Origin: Flavobacteriaceae bacterium
GTDB lineage: Bacteria; Bacteroidota; Bacteroidia; Flavobacteriales; Flavobacteriaceae
Reading direction: 5' to 3'
Assembly: GCA_947461795.1 (NCBI GenBank)
Contig: CANHMG010000002.1
Coordinates: forward strand, 1-62,446
DNA length: 62,446 nt
Both the position numbers and the translations under genes were made by a program. Numbering within the stretch: position 1 is the first letter of the stretch; each line of letters begins with the position of its first letter. Under the pieces are notes generated by a model. It searched no databases. It was not told the origin of the DNA and saw only the letters and a list, made by a program, of their open reading frames with translations. Of the stretch, positions 45,630-55,302 are shown in pieces.

Positions 45630-47735
45630 TTAAGATTTAGGTTTTAAAGCATCGTCAATTGCTTCAAATAATTTCTCTCGATTAATAGGTTTTGTTAGGT
45701 AACCGTAAAAACCTGCTTTATAAATTCTTTCCTCATCTTCACTTGAAGCATAGGCAGTTTGAGCAATAATAATCAACTCTGGACGAATCATTTTGATTTT
45801 TTCTAGAGCTTCAAAACCATTCATAATAGGCATTTTTATGTCCATCAAAACCAAATTGATATCGGGATTATTAAGACTTATTTCTACTGCTTCCAGCCCA
45901 TTTTCAGCACGAATAATGGTGTATTCTTTTGATTGAATAACTTTTTTAAATAACATAAAATTAATATTATCGTCCTCTGCAATTAGAATGGTAATCGCCT
46001 TTTCATTGTGAGAAGAATCCGATTTTCTTTTGACTGGTTGTACCGTAATATTATGTATTTCATTGTATTTTAAGGGTATTGAAAAAGAAAATGTAGATCC
46101 TTTTTCAACTTTAGATTCTAAAGAAATCATTCCGCCCATCATTTCTACATAAGCTTTAGAGATCGCTAATCCAAGTCCTAAACCACCCGCTTTTATGGAA
46201 GCATCATTTTCAACTCTTTTAAAGCGATCAAATATATGTTGATGATTATTTTTATCAATTCCAGGTCCTGTGTCTTTTATAGTGAAAATAATTTTTTTCT
46301 TTTTATCGTCGATTTTATAGCCAAACGCAACATGCCCTTCACTCGTAAATTTAATTGCATTCGTAACTAAATTGACTATTACTTGCTTCAGTTTTACTTC
46401 ATCAGTTACTATATTAAAATCGGCTGGCTTATCATTTTGAATTATGAAAAAATCAATGTTTTTAGTTTTAGGGATGGTGACTTTTATAGTTTCATACAAT
46501 TCACTTATACACGATTCTATATTGACATTGGTATAATTTGGAGCAATCTGATTGGAATCAATTTTCGACATTTCAATTAAATCATCTATAATAGAAACCA
46601 AATTTTTTCCGCTTTTTTCAATGACTTTTAAATATTCTAATTGCTCGTCTTTACTAAGTTTTGTATTGATAATCAAATCCGTAAAACCATTGATAGCGTT
46701 CATCGGAGTTCTGATTTCATGGGATAAATTGGCCAAAAAAGATGATTTTAATCGATCACCTTCTTCCGCTTTCAATTTGGCTTTTACCAATTCAATTTTT
46801 TGGTTACTATTTTCTTCAAAAAGATTTCCGATATAACTAAACTCTCCCGAAGTGTCTTTCAATTCTTTGATGGCTTTTTTGTTTCCAGTTTCTAAAACGC
46901 GAGCTACCATATCCAATGGATGGTAAACTAACTTTCGTGTATAATAGACATTGATAATAAAATTAACTACAAAAGCGAAAATTATAAAATATAAAATATT
47001 CAGCATATCTCCGAAATACACTTCGAATTTTCTTTCAAAAAGAAAACTAGAAATTGCATTCCCATTATAGTCATTTAAATTTACTACAGAATAAATAGAA
47101 TGCTTTCCTATAATTTCCCTTTGTTTACCATTAAAAAATTTCATTTTAGCTTCTGAAATTTTCTCAAAATAGGTCAAATAAGAACTGTCTAACAATCTAG
47201 CTACAAAAAAATATCCGAACGGACTTGTCTTATTTTTTAATGGATCATCTGATTTGTGGATAGAAGCTCCAGTTACTTCAACATAACCTTCAGGGATTTT
47301 CAAATAAAACTTATACAATCCTAATTGTTTTATTTTTTGCATAGCTCCTCTTGGAATGATATCTTTTGATTTCATTTTCGAAGAAGCGGTGCGTATGATA
47401 AAATTAAAATCTTTATCATACGAACCTAAATAATCCGCATTGTATATATTTAATTCATTCCCGATGGTTTCCTTATACCAAACCGAATCTTTTGTTTTTG
47501 TAAAATTGACAAATTCATCCCAATTGGTATCGTTATTAATGGCTACTTGAATTGGCTTATTATCTAATTCTAGTAATTTATTAATTTCATTATCAAATTG
47601 CTCTTTTGAATTTGAATAAACATTTTTTTCAACCTGCTTGGTATAATAAAAAAGGGAAAAATAGAGTAGTATAAAAAAAATACTTGATGAAAATATCAAA
47701 AGTAAAATTTTAGGGTATGTTTTTTTGACAGTCAT
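45630..47735 (-). CDS. hybrid sensor histidine kinase (paralogue 1)
   Basis: A 701-residue hybrid kinase. TM1 (about 9-31) and TM2 (about 245-265) enclose a ~215-residue external sensor of the CHASE4-like type. A HAMP-like linker and coiled coil lead to HisKA with His339 (N-L-S-H-E-I-R-T-P-M-N-A). The HATPase domain has N-L-V-T-N-A-I-K-F, D-T-G-P-G-I-D and G-L-G-L-G-L-A. A C-terminal receiver holds the acidic pair at Asp588/Asp589 and phospho-acceptor Asp632 (L-M-D-I-K-M-P-I-M-N-G). There is no DNA-binding output domain. It is highly similar in layout and sequence to the 703-residue kinase encoded next upstream. Confidence 0.93.
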   Translation of the reverse strand: MTVKKTYPKILLLIFSSSIFFILLYFSLFYYTKQVEKNVYSNSKEQFDNEINKLLELDNKPIQVAINNDTNWDEFVNFTKTKDSVWYKETIGNELNIYNADYLGSYDKDFNFIIRTASSKMKSKDIIPRGAMQKIKQLGLYKFYLKIPEGYVEVTGASIHKSDDPLKNKTSPFGYFFVARLLDSSYLTYFEKISEAKMKFFNGKQREIIGKHSIYSVVNLNDYNGNAISSFLFERKFEVYFGDMLNILYFIIFAFVVNFIINVYYTRKLVYHPLDMVARVLETGNKKAIKELKDTSGEFSYIGNLFEENSNQKIELVKAKLKAEEGDRLKSSFLANLSHEIRTPMNAINGFTDLIINTKLSKDEQLEYLKVIEKSGKNLVSIIDDLIEMSKIDSNQIAPNYTNVNIESCISELYETIKVTIPKTKNIDFFIIQNDKPADFNIVTDEVKLKQVIVNLVTNAIKFTSEGHVAFGYKIDDKKKKIIFTIKDTGPGIDKNNHQHIFDRFKRVENDASIKAGGLGLGLAISKAYVEMMGGMISLESKVEKGSTFSFSIPLKYNEIHNITVQPVKRKSDSSHNEKAITILIAEDDNINFMLFKKVIQSKEYTIIRAENGLEAVEISLNNPDINLVLMDIKMPIMNGFEALEKIKMIRPELIIIAQTAYASSEDEERIYKAGFYGYLTKPINREKLFEAIDDALKPKS

Positions 47736-47839
47736 TATTCTATAGAAAAGAATCCATTAATTCTTTCGAAAATTAAGCTAAATAAACTATCTATATTTTA
47801 TAGATTAAGAAAACAATTAAAATGTTTTTAACAATTGTT

Positions 47840-49951
47840 TCATTTACTATTTTTAAAAACAGCATCAATAACATAAAAAATTCTTTCTTTATCTAAAGGC
47901 TTAGTCACATAATCTGTAAAACCTGACTGAAGAACTCTTTCTTTATCTTCTGCTGAAGAATGGGCGGTTTGTGCAATCACAGGAAGATTCGGTAGAAATG
48001 TTTTTATTTTTTCAAAAGCGGCATATCCATCCATTATTGGCATTTTGATATCCATAAAAACCAAATTTATCGCTGGATTTGTAGAACAAATAGTAACCGC
48101 TTCCTGACCGTTTACCGCTCTAATAATCGTATAATTCCGCATTTGAAGTATTTTTTTGAGCAATAAAAAATTGATATTGTCATCTTCAGCAACCAAAATT
48201 ACCTTATCATGATTGGCTTCCAAATCAATTGTAGTTATTACGGATTTTTCCTCTGTAATAGTACTCGTATCATACTTTAACGGAATAGAAAATACAAACT
48301 CAGATCCTTCTCCTACTTTGGAATTGACATCAATGGTTCCTCCTAACATTTCTACATAGGCTTTACATATAGCTAAGCCCAAACCAAGTCCGCTGAGTTC
48401 TACAGAAAAATCATCTTCAATACGCCGGAATCTATCAAAAATTACTTTGATGTTTTTATCATCAATTCCAATCCCAGAATCTTTTACTCTAAACTCAATG
48501 ATACCTGCTTTTTCTTTAATTGCAAATCCAAATTCAACAGTTCCATTTTCAGTATATTTAATGGCATTGGTGAGCAAATTTGTAATTACCTGAACTAATT
48601 TTGTTTTATCTGATATAACATTTCTTAAAACTGGTTTCGGATTTTCAATAAAATTTAAAACAATTTTTTTCTCTTTAGGAATGGTGACTTTGATGGATTC
48701 ATACAACTCTTTACAACAGGAATTAATATCAAACCCAACTAATTTAGGAGTAATTTGTTGTGAATCTATCTTAGACATTTCAATCAAATCTTCGATAATT
48801 GAAACTAAATTACTACCGCAATTTCGGATAATTTTTATGTATTCTTTTTTATCAATTTCTGTTAAATCTTTTGCATTTAGCAAATCACTAAAACCAACAA
48901 TAGCGTTCATTGGAGTTCGAATTTCATGAGATAAATTTGCCAAAAAAGAAGATTTCAACTTGTCACTTTCTTCCGCTTTTTTCTTAGAAATTTCGAGTTG
49001 TTTTCGCTGATTATTGTTCTCTTCAAAAAGGTTTCCTATATAACCAAATTCGCCAGGCTCTGATTTTAATTCATTGATAGCTTGTTGACTTCCAGATTCT
49101 AAAATTTTTGTAATCGTTTTTAATGGGGAATATACCCATCGCTTTGAAAAATACAAATAAACAATGATGTTTATGACAAAGGCAATAATAATGATGATTA
49201 ATATCTTTTTTGCACTTTTAAAATCTAAATTAAAAGGTCTTTTAAAAGCTAATTGCGCTATGGTTTTATTTCTCCAATCCTTCAACTTCTGATAAATAAC
49301 AACGGATTCTATGTCATCTGAAGGTAAAAAATCGTAGGCTACTAATTGCGTTTTGGAGTTGCTAATTTTATTTAAATTTTGAAGGAACGAGCCATTGATT
49401 AAACGAGCCATAATAAAATAACCCGAAGGCAACGTTTTGTTCTTTTTTGGATCTTCCGAAGGATGAATTGTAGCGCCAAATACTTCTACAATTCCTTCTG
49501 GTATTTGAATATAAAATCTAGATAATTTTGATTGATACAAAGATTCGAAAACAGATTTGGGAATAAAATTAAGAGTCTTTATATTAGAAGTAGCAACTTT
49601 ATTAATGAGTTGTTTATCCAATCCATAAATACCTATATAATCTACCTCATAAGTATCGAATTCTTTGACAATAAATTTATTAAACCAATCCTCATTTTTT
49701 GTAGTAATAAAATTAACCAAATCTGTCCAATACGTAACGTCTTTGATGGTGGCGATATGCGTTTTTGAATTCAATTCAAACAAAGATGACACTTCACTAT
49801 TGTATTGATTATAAGTCGTTTTATAAACTTCTTTCTCTTGTTGAATTGTGTAAATATAAAGTGATAGATACAGTAATAAAAACAATAAACTTGTACCAAT
49901 TATGAGCAATAATAGTTTGAAGTAGGTGTTTAGGGCAACGATTTTTTTCAT
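47840..49951 (-). CDS. hybrid sensor histidine kinase (paralogue 2)
   Basis: A 703-residue hybrid kinase with the same order as its neighbour: TM1 (about 11-33), an external sensor domain of ~215 residues, TM2 (about 248-268), HisKA with His342 (N-L-S-H-E-I-R-T-P-M-N-A), HATPase (N-L-L-T-N-A-I-K-Y, D-S-G-I-G-I-D) and a receiver with Asp634 (F-M-D-I-K-M-P-I-M-D-G). External domains share patterns such as I-P-E-G-x-V-E-V-x-G-A-x-I-H with paralogue 1, so they probably sense related cues. The genes are 104 bp apart on the same strand, a tandem duplication. Confidence 0.93.
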   Translation of the reverse strand: MKKIVALNTYFKLLLLIIGTSLLFLLLYLSLYIYTIQQEKEVYKTTYNQYNSEVSSLFELNSKTHIATIKDVTYWTDLVNFITTKNEDWFNKFIVKEFDTYEVDYIGIYGLDKQLINKVATSNIKTLNFIPKSVFESLYQSKLSRFYIQIPEGIVEVFGATIHPSEDPKKNKTLPSGYFIMARLINGSFLQNLNKISNSKTQLVAYDFLPSDDIESVVIYQKLKDWRNKTIAQLAFKRPFNLDFKSAKKILIIIIIAFVINIIVYLYFSKRWVYSPLKTITKILESGSQQAINELKSEPGEFGYIGNLFEENNNQRKQLEISKKKAEESDKLKSSFLANLSHEIRTPMNAIVGFSDLLNAKDLTEIDKKEYIKIIRNCGSNLVSIIEDLIEMSKIDSQQITPKLVGFDINSCCKELYESIKVTIPKEKKIVLNFIENPKPVLRNVISDKTKLVQVITNLLTNAIKYTENGTVEFGFAIKEKAGIIEFRVKDSGIGIDDKNIKVIFDRFRRIEDDFSVELSGLGLGLAICKAYVEMLGGTIDVNSKVGEGSEFVFSIPLKYDTSTITEEKSVITTIDLEANHDKVILVAEDDNINFLLLKKILQMRNYTIIRAVNGQEAVTICSTNPAINLVFMDIKMPIMDGYAAFEKIKTFLPNLPVIAQTAHSSAEDKERVLQSGFTDYVTKPLDKERIFYVIDAVFKNSK

Positions 49952-50016
49952 AGAATTAAACTAATATTCGTTAAATATAAAAATTAATTCAAGACTATGG
50001 ATTCTCTAATTATAAA

Positions 50017-50050
50017 TTAAAAAAAAACTCCAAACTTTCGCTTGGAGTTT
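50017..50050 (-). terminator. terminator of the DUF1573 gene
   Basis: Stem AAACTCCAA (50025-50033) with TTGGAGTTT (50042-50050), and on the minus strand a following T run. It lies 22 nt past the stop at 50073. Confidence 0.82.
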
Positions 50051-50072
50051 TCTAACTAAAAACTAACTCAAT

Positions 50073-50477
50073 TTATATAACCGTTCCTTTAAATGATAAT
50101 ACTTTGGGAGCTTCTTCAGCATTTGTAGTTACGGTAACAGTTTTCGTAAAAGCCCCTTTTGCTGCTGCATTATAAGTAGCGGTTACTTTCGCAGTTTCTC
50201 CTGGTTGAATTGGAGTTTTTGTATAATCTGTTGCTGTACATCCACAAGAAGCTTTTACATTGCTAATCACAACCGCTGTTTTTCCTGTGTTTTTAAATTC
50301 AAAATTAATTTCTTTAGGCTTGTTTTGTGGAATTTCACCTAAATCGATTGATTCACTTTTCCATGAAATTGGCGATATTCCTAATTCACTTTTGGCATTT
50401 TGCTTTGCCGTTGGTAATACGGTAAAAGACATTAAGCCTAAAACACAAACAATAATCGAAACTTTAATTGCTTTCAT
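50073..50477 (-). CDS. exported DUF1573 protein
   Basis: A 134-residue protein with a signal peptide (about residues 1-22). The mature part is one beta-sandwich of the DUF1573/ASH-like type: F-E-F-K-N-T-G, S-N-V-K-A-S-C-G-C-T and P-G-E-T-A-K-V-T-A-T-Y are all present, including the paired Cys (C-G-C). DUF1573 proteins are common in Bacteroidota and are thought to be periplasmic. Function unknown. It is divergent from an OmpR-type two-component pair. Confidence 0.9.
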   Translation of the reverse strand: MKAIKVSIIVCVLGLMSFTVLPTAKQNAKSELGISPISWKSESIDLGEIPQNKPKEINFEFKNTGKTAVVISNVKASCGCTATDYTKTPIQPGETAKVTATYNAAAKGAFTKTVTVTTNAEEAPKVLSFKGTVI

Positions 50478-50523
50478 AATGATAATTTTTAATGATTAGT
50501 ATGGTTGATTTATTTGAACACTT

Positions 50524-50531
50524 CAAAAGTA
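50524..50531 (-). promoter_or_regulatory. -7 promoter box for the DUF1573 gene
   Basis: The minus strand reads TACTTTTG, an exact TAnnTTTG match, 46 nt upstream of the ATG at 50477. Confidence 0.5.
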
Positions 50532-50654
50532 ATTCAGTTCCCCTTCAACTCTTGTTAAGCGGTTTCTAATCTTTGTTAATGACTTGTTAATGGTAAAATC
50601 AAATGGTATTTTTGAGTAATATTACATTTTGAAATAGGAATTAGAATTTGACTT

Positions 50655-51917
50655 ATGTTTAAGAAAAATAAACTCAACAGCATTATCGTATTAGGACTTG
50701 TAGCCATAATCGGAATACTTGTCGCGCAATTGCTGTGGACCAAACAAGCCTATTCTATCGAAGAGAAAAAGTTTAGTCAGAAAGTGCATATAGCCTTATT
50801 GGAAGTCGCCAAAAAACTTTATGAAGGAACCAATCACGAATTGCCAGCTGAAAATCCTGTACAGAAAGTTTCGAATGATTATTATATTGTGAATATCGAC
50901 AATGATTTCGAACCCAAAATTCTAGACTTTTATCTCAAATCTGAATTTGAAAAAGTAAATATCACTACCGATTATGAATATGCCATGTACAATTGTGAAA
51001 GCGATGAAATGGTCTATGGGAATTATGTTTCCCCAACAGATTTAAATCAAAAACAACGCAGTGTCTATTTTCCCAAACACAAGAATTTAGTCTACTATTT
51101 TGCCATACGATTTCCGAACGAAACGAGTTTTTTATTCAGTTCCTTAAAGTTTTGGTTTGTGCTTTCCTTTGCGTTAATTATCATCCTTTTAGTCTATGTC
51201 TATTCGATTGTCACGATTTTACAACAAAAAAAATATTCGGAATTACAGCGAGACTTTATCAATAATATGACCCATGAATTTAAAACACCGCTTTCTTCTA
51301 TATTAATTGCTTCAAATTATATGAAACAGCATCAACTCATCAAAAGTGATGAAAAATTAGAGAAATACACCAATATAATCATCTCTCAAAGTATTAAATT
51401 GAATACACATATTGAAACCATTTTGAATAGTGCAAAATCAGACAATTCTCCTTTACAACTCGATCGAATAGAAAAGGATATTTTGCCTATTCTTACCGAT
51501 GTTATCGAAAATATTCAATTGAAATATCCCAACTGCAATATCCAAATTGTTACAGAGGAAAAGCACCTTATTATTTCAGCTGATGCTTTTCATTTCACCA
51601 ATATCGTCTACAATCTTCTTGATAATGCCATTAAATATTGCGAAGAGAAACCCGAAATAAGTATTCAATTATCGAAAGAATTACATCAAATTCACATTGA
51701 TTTTATAGACAATGGAATTGGAATTTTGAATAAAAATCTTCCCTTTATTTTTGACAAATTTTATCGAATCCCAAGCACAAAAAGCAATGAAATAAACGGT
51801 TTTGGACTGGGATTGTATTACGTTAAGAAAATTTGCACTTTGCATCATTGGAAAATATTTGCAAAAAACAATACGCATCATGGAATCACCATTTCTCTAT
51901 TAATTCCCACTGAATAA
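50655..51917 (+). CDS. sensor histidine kinase of an OmpR-type two-component system
   Basis: A 420-residue membrane kinase. TM1 (8-27) and TM2 (about 166-187) flank a ~138-residue periplasmic sensor of no recognised family. The HisKA domain has His207 (N-N-M-T-H-E-F-K-T-P-L-S). The HATPase domain shows N-A-I-K-Y, D-N-G-I-G-I and G-F-G-L-G-L-Y. Stop and the next start overlap (TAATGA), so kinase and regulator are translationally coupled. Confidence 0.94.
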   Translation: MFKKNKLNSIIVLGLVAIIGILVAQLLWTKQAYSIEEKKFSQKVHIALLEVAKKLYEGTNHELPAENPVQKVSNDYYIVNIDNDFEPKILDFYLKSEFEKVNITTDYEYAMYNCESDEMVYGNYVSPTDLNQKQRSVYFPKHKNLVYYFAIRFPNETSFLFSSLKFWFVLSFALIIILLVYVYSIVTILQQKKYSELQRDFINNMTHEFKTPLSSILIASNYMKQHQLIKSDEKLEKYTNIIISQSIKLNTHIETILNSAKSDNSPLQLDRIEKDILPILTDVIENIQLKYPNCNIQIVTEEKHLIISADAFHFTNIVYNLLDNAIKYCEEKPEISIQLSKELHQIHIDFIDNGIGILNKNLPFIFDKFYRIPSTKSNEINGFGLGLYYVKKICTLHHWKIFAKNNTHHGITISLLIPTE

Positions 51918-52603
51918 TGACGAACTTTAAAATACTTTACGCCGAAGATGATGAAACTTTAGGTTTTCTAACCAAAGACAATTTACAGCAAAACCATTAT
52001 GAAGTAATGCATTGCAATAATGGACAAAATTGCTTGGAAGAATTTAAAAAAAACTCCTACGATATTTGTATATTTGACATCATGCTTCCAAAAATGGATG
52101 GCTTTGAATTGGCAACGGAAATACGAAAACGAAACGCCGATATCCCAATTATTTTTCTATCCGCTAAAACTTTAAAAGAAGACCGAATCAAAGGATTACG
52201 ATTGGGCGCTGATGATTATTTGGTCAAACCTTTTAGCATTGAAGAACTGTTATTGAAAATTGAAATATTCTTAAAGCGATCTCAAAAAAATAGCGCCTTA
52301 GAAAAAAAAACCTACGCCTTAGGAAACTATACTTTCGATCCAAACAACTTTATGGTATTTAATGAAAAGGAGAAAATCAGCCTAACTCAAAGAGAATCCG
52401 AACTTTTAAAATTCTTTATTGAGCATCAAAATCAGGTATTGAAACGAGAAGTGATTTTAAAATCACTTTGGGGTGATGACGATTATTTTATGGGCCGAAG
52501 TTTGGACGTTTTTATTTCGAGATTGCGCAAGATTTTTGCTAATGAAGAAGGGATTGCTATCGAAAATCTTCATGGAATTGGATTTAAATTTAGGGTAAAA
52601 TAG
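51917..52603 (+). CDS. OmpR/PhoB-family response regulator
   Basis: A 228-residue regulator. The receiver has acidic residues at 10-12 (A-E-D-D), phospho-acceptor Asp54 (I-F-D-I-M-L-P-K-M-D-G), the conserved Ser in F-L-S-A-K and the Lys in L-V-K-P-F. The C-terminal winged helix (about 130-228) has L-T-Q-R-E-S-E-L-L and R-S-L-D-V-F-I-S-R-L-R-K-I-F, the DNA-recognition helix region. It probably regulates transcription with its overlapping kinase partner. The stop at 52601-52603 is the point right after which a beheaded T9SS gene begins. Confidence 0.95.
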   Translation: MTNFKILYAEDDETLGFLTKDNLQQNHYEVMHCNNGQNCLEEFKKNSYDICIFDIMLPKMDGFELATEIRKRNADIPIIFLSAKTLKEDRIKGLRLGADDYLVKPFSIEELLLKIEIFLKRSQKNSALEKKTYALGNYTFDPNNFMVFNEKEKISLTQRESELLKFFIEHQNQVLKREVILKSLWGDDDYFMGRSLDVFISRLRKIFANEEGIAIENLHGIGFKFRVK

Positions 52604-53689
52604 GTCAATTTCTTTCAAATTCTAAGTCAAACCCATGGCGTACATCCAGATCTTGAAGTGACATTAGTTCCCCTAAAGTCATTACGTCCCAAAGTAAATG
52701 TTCGTTATAAAATTGTATTTAAAAACAAAGGAACAGAAGTTCTTTCTGGCAATGTTAAATTGAGTTATGAAAGCAATTTTTTTGATTTTATTGCAACGTT
52801 TCCTGACGACAATTTCACCTTAAACCCGAATGAATTCAGTTGGAATTACACGTTGTTACAACCTTTTGAAACTCGCACTATTGAACTCACTTTGCACGCT
52901 TCTTTGGCTCTAAGTCTAGGGAATGTATTAAATTTTACTGCAATTGTCAATCCAATTGTCGCTGATGAAATTCCTTCGGACAATACGTTTGTGTTACACC
53001 AAACCGTCGTCAACTCTTACGACCCCAACTCAATTTCATGTTTAGAAGGCACTACCATAACCACCGAAGAAGTTGGCAATTACTTGCATTATAACATCAA
53101 TTTTGAAAATATTGGAACCGCTGAAGCTTTAAATATTGTAGTAAAAGACACTATCAACACCACTAAATTTGATATGAATTCTTTACAATTACAGTATGCT
53201 TCTCATAACGTTGAAACAAAAATTACGGGAAATATTGTCGAGTTTATTTTTAAAAATATCAACTTAACCTCCGCTATACTCAACCCGATTGGTGGCCATG
53301 GCAATGTGTTATTTAAAATTAAAACAATTCCAACTTTAGTAGTCGGTGATAATGTTGAAAGTACCGCCAATATCTATTTTGATTATTATGCACCAATTGC
53401 TACCAATGAAGCGATAACGAGTATTACGGCATTGAGCAATCCAGATTTTGTTAGAGATAAGACCATTGTTATTGCACCAAACCCAACCAAGAATAGCATA
53501 ACGATTACCTCAAAAAACAACATCCAATCGATTCAGCTTTTTGATGTACAAGGACGCATTTTACAAACAGTATTAGAAAATAAAAAAATAACCACGCTCG
53601 ATATTTCAAATAAATCGGATGGAATTTATTTCTTGAAAGTGACCCCTGAAGTAGGAAGTAGTGTAGAAAAGCTTGTGAAAGAGAATTAA
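52604..53689 (+). pseudogene. 5'-truncated T9SS cargo gene (DUF7619-type domain plus type A sorting domain)
   Basis: The frame is open from the base after the regulator stop to 53689. The only plausible start is GTG 52658, giving 343 residues without a signal peptide. Recognisable homology starts before that GTG: the translated leader contains T-H-G-V-H-P-D-L-E-V, the usual beginning of the C-terminal repeat domain found in secreted Bacteroidota proteins (DUF7619 type). Inside it are Y-K-I-V-F-K-N-K-G, V-V-N-S-Y-D-P-N-S, I-N-F-E-N-I-G-T-A-E-A and A-N-I-Y-F-D-Y-Y-A-P-I. The last ~75 residues are a T9SS type A domain (P-N-P-T-K-N near 274; I-Q-L-F-D-V-Q-G-R). T9SS cargo needs a signal peptide, so this is best read as the 3' remnant of a larger secreted-protein gene. 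It could still be a gene with an unusual start. Confidence 0.75.
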
Positions 53690-53708
53690 TTGGTTAGGTT
53701 ATTTAGTT

Positions 53709-53748
53709 GAAAAAGCGCCAATCGATGCCATGATTGACGCTTTTTTGT
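53709..53748. terminator. bidirectional terminator between the T9SS remnant and the carboxylase genes
   Basis: Stem GCGCCAATC with GATTGACGC (one C/A mismatch), loop about 8 nt, with an A run before and a T run after (53741-53746). Confidence 0.75.
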
Positions 53749-53757
53749 TTTTATTAG

Positions 53758-55299
53758 TTACAAAGGAATATTTCCGTGCTTTCTATCCGGACGTACACTA
53801 ACTTTATTCTCCAACATACTAAACGCTTTAATTAGTTTCTTTCGCGTGTCTTGTGGTAAAATCACTTCATCCACAAAACCTCTTTGCGCTGCAGTATAGG
53901 GGTTGGCGAACAAATCGGCGTATTCCGCTTCTTTTTCTGCCAATTTCGCCTCTGGATTAGCCGCTTCACTAATTTCTTTTTTGAAGATAATTTCACTCGC
54001 GCCCTTGGCTCCCATTACCGCGATTTCCGCAGATGGCCAAGCGAAATTCATGTCGGCTCCGATGTGCTTGGAGTTCATAACGTCATACGCTCCACCATAC
54101 GCTTTTCTAGTAATAACCGTCACTCTTGGGACCGTCGCTTCACTTAATGCATAAAGCAATTTGGCTCCATGTACAATGATTCCGTTCCATTCTTGGTCGG
54201 TTCCAGGCAAGAAACCAGGAACATCCACTAACACGAGGAGCGGAATATTAAAGCAGTCACAAAAACGCGTAAATCGCGCTGCTTTAATCGAACTCTTCAC
54301 ATCCAAACAACCTGCTAAAAACATCGGATTATTGGCTACAATTCCGACACTTCGACCTGCAATTCTAGCAAATCCAACTATGATATTTTCAGCAAAATCT
54401 TTATGAATTTCAAAAAATGAATCTTCGTCGATAACGCCTTTGATGACTTCGTGCATGTCATACGGTTTGTTGGCATTATCCGGAACAATCGTATTGAGTT
54501 GTGGACGCATTTCATCGTTCAATGCATACGCTAACTTTGGTGTAGTTTCTTTATTGTTCTGTGGAATGTAACTCAATAGTGTTTTGATATCTTCTAAACA
54601 AGCGACGCCGTTTGGAGACGTCGTATGTGCTACTCCTGATTTTGTAGAATGCGTCACTGCGCCACCTAAAGCTTCCGAAGTCACTTCTTCGTTGGTAACT
54701 GTTTTCACAACATTTGGCCCCGTCACAAACATATAACTGTTGTTCTCGACCATCATGGTAAAATCGGTCATAGCAGGCGAATAAACGGCTCCACCAGCGC
54801 AAGGCCCCATGATCGCTGATATTTGTGGAATCACTCCAGACGATTGCACATTTCTAAAAAATATATCGGCATAACCACCCAACGAACGAACGCCTTCTTG
54901 AATTCGAGCGCCACCAGAATCATTTAATCCAATCATAGGTGCACCCACTTTGAGCGCCATATCCATGACTTTGCATATTTTTTCGGCATGTGTTTCTGAC
55001 AAAGCACCGCCAAAAACAGTAAAATCTTGCGCGAAAATATAAACCAATCTTCCATTTATAGTGCCGTAACCGGTGATGACTCCATCGCCATAATACATTT
55101 CTTTCTCCATTCCGAAGTCGGTAGTTCGGTGCGTCACGAGCATTCCGATTTCTTCGAATGAACCTTCATCCATTAAGTATTCGACGCGTTCTCTGGCAGT
55201 GAGTTTTTTCTTTTCGTGTTGTTTGGCGATACGTTTTTCACCACCGCCTAGTTTGGCTTGAGCAATTTTATCGTTGAGTATATTTATTTTGGATTCCAT
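53758..55299 (-). CDS. acyl-CoA carboxylase carboxyltransferase (beta) subunit, PccB-like
   Basis: A 513-residue protein of the biotin-dependent carboxyltransferase family. Two crotonase-like halves are visible, with [27 protein letters not shown] and G-P-C-A-G-G-A-V-Y in the N-half, and D-V-P-G-F-L-P-G and [11 protein letters not shown] in the C-half. These match propionyl-CoA/acetyl-CoA carboxylase beta chains rather than the AccD zinc type. It transfers CO2 from biotin to an acyl-CoA, probably propionyl-CoA. It is three bp downstream of the biotin carboxylase gene, in one operon. Confidence 0.93.
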   Translation of the reverse strand: MESKINILNDKIAQAKLGGGEKRIAKQHEKKKLTARERVEYLMDEGSFEEIGMLVTHRTTDFGMEKEMYYGDGVITGYGTINGRLVYIFAQDFTVFGGALSETHAEKICKVMDMALKVGAPMIGLNDSGGARIQEGVRSLGGYADIFFRNVQSSGVIPQISAIMGPCAGGAVYSPAMTDFTMMVENNSYMFVTGPNVVKTVTNEEVTSEALGGAVTHSTKSGVAHTTSPNGVACLEDIKTLLSYIPQNNKETTPKLAYALNDEMRPQLNTIVPDNANKPYDMHEVIKGVIDEDSFFEIHKDFAENIIVGFARIAGRSVGIVANNPMFLAGCLDVKSSIKAARFTRFCDCFNIPLLVLVDVPGFLPGTDQEWNGIIVHGAKLLYALSEATVPRVTVITRKAYGGAYDVMNSKHIGADMNFAWPSAEIAVMGAKGASEIIFKKEISEAANPEAKLAEKEAEYADLFANPYTAAQRGFVDEVILPQDTRKKLIKAFSMLENKVSVRPDRKHGNIPL

Positions 55300-55302
55300 A
55301 AT

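Noticed and set aside
53884..54802. Open frames antisense and alternative to the carboxyltransferase gene
   Set aside because: They overlap a clearly conserved 513-residue enzyme and show no family motif.
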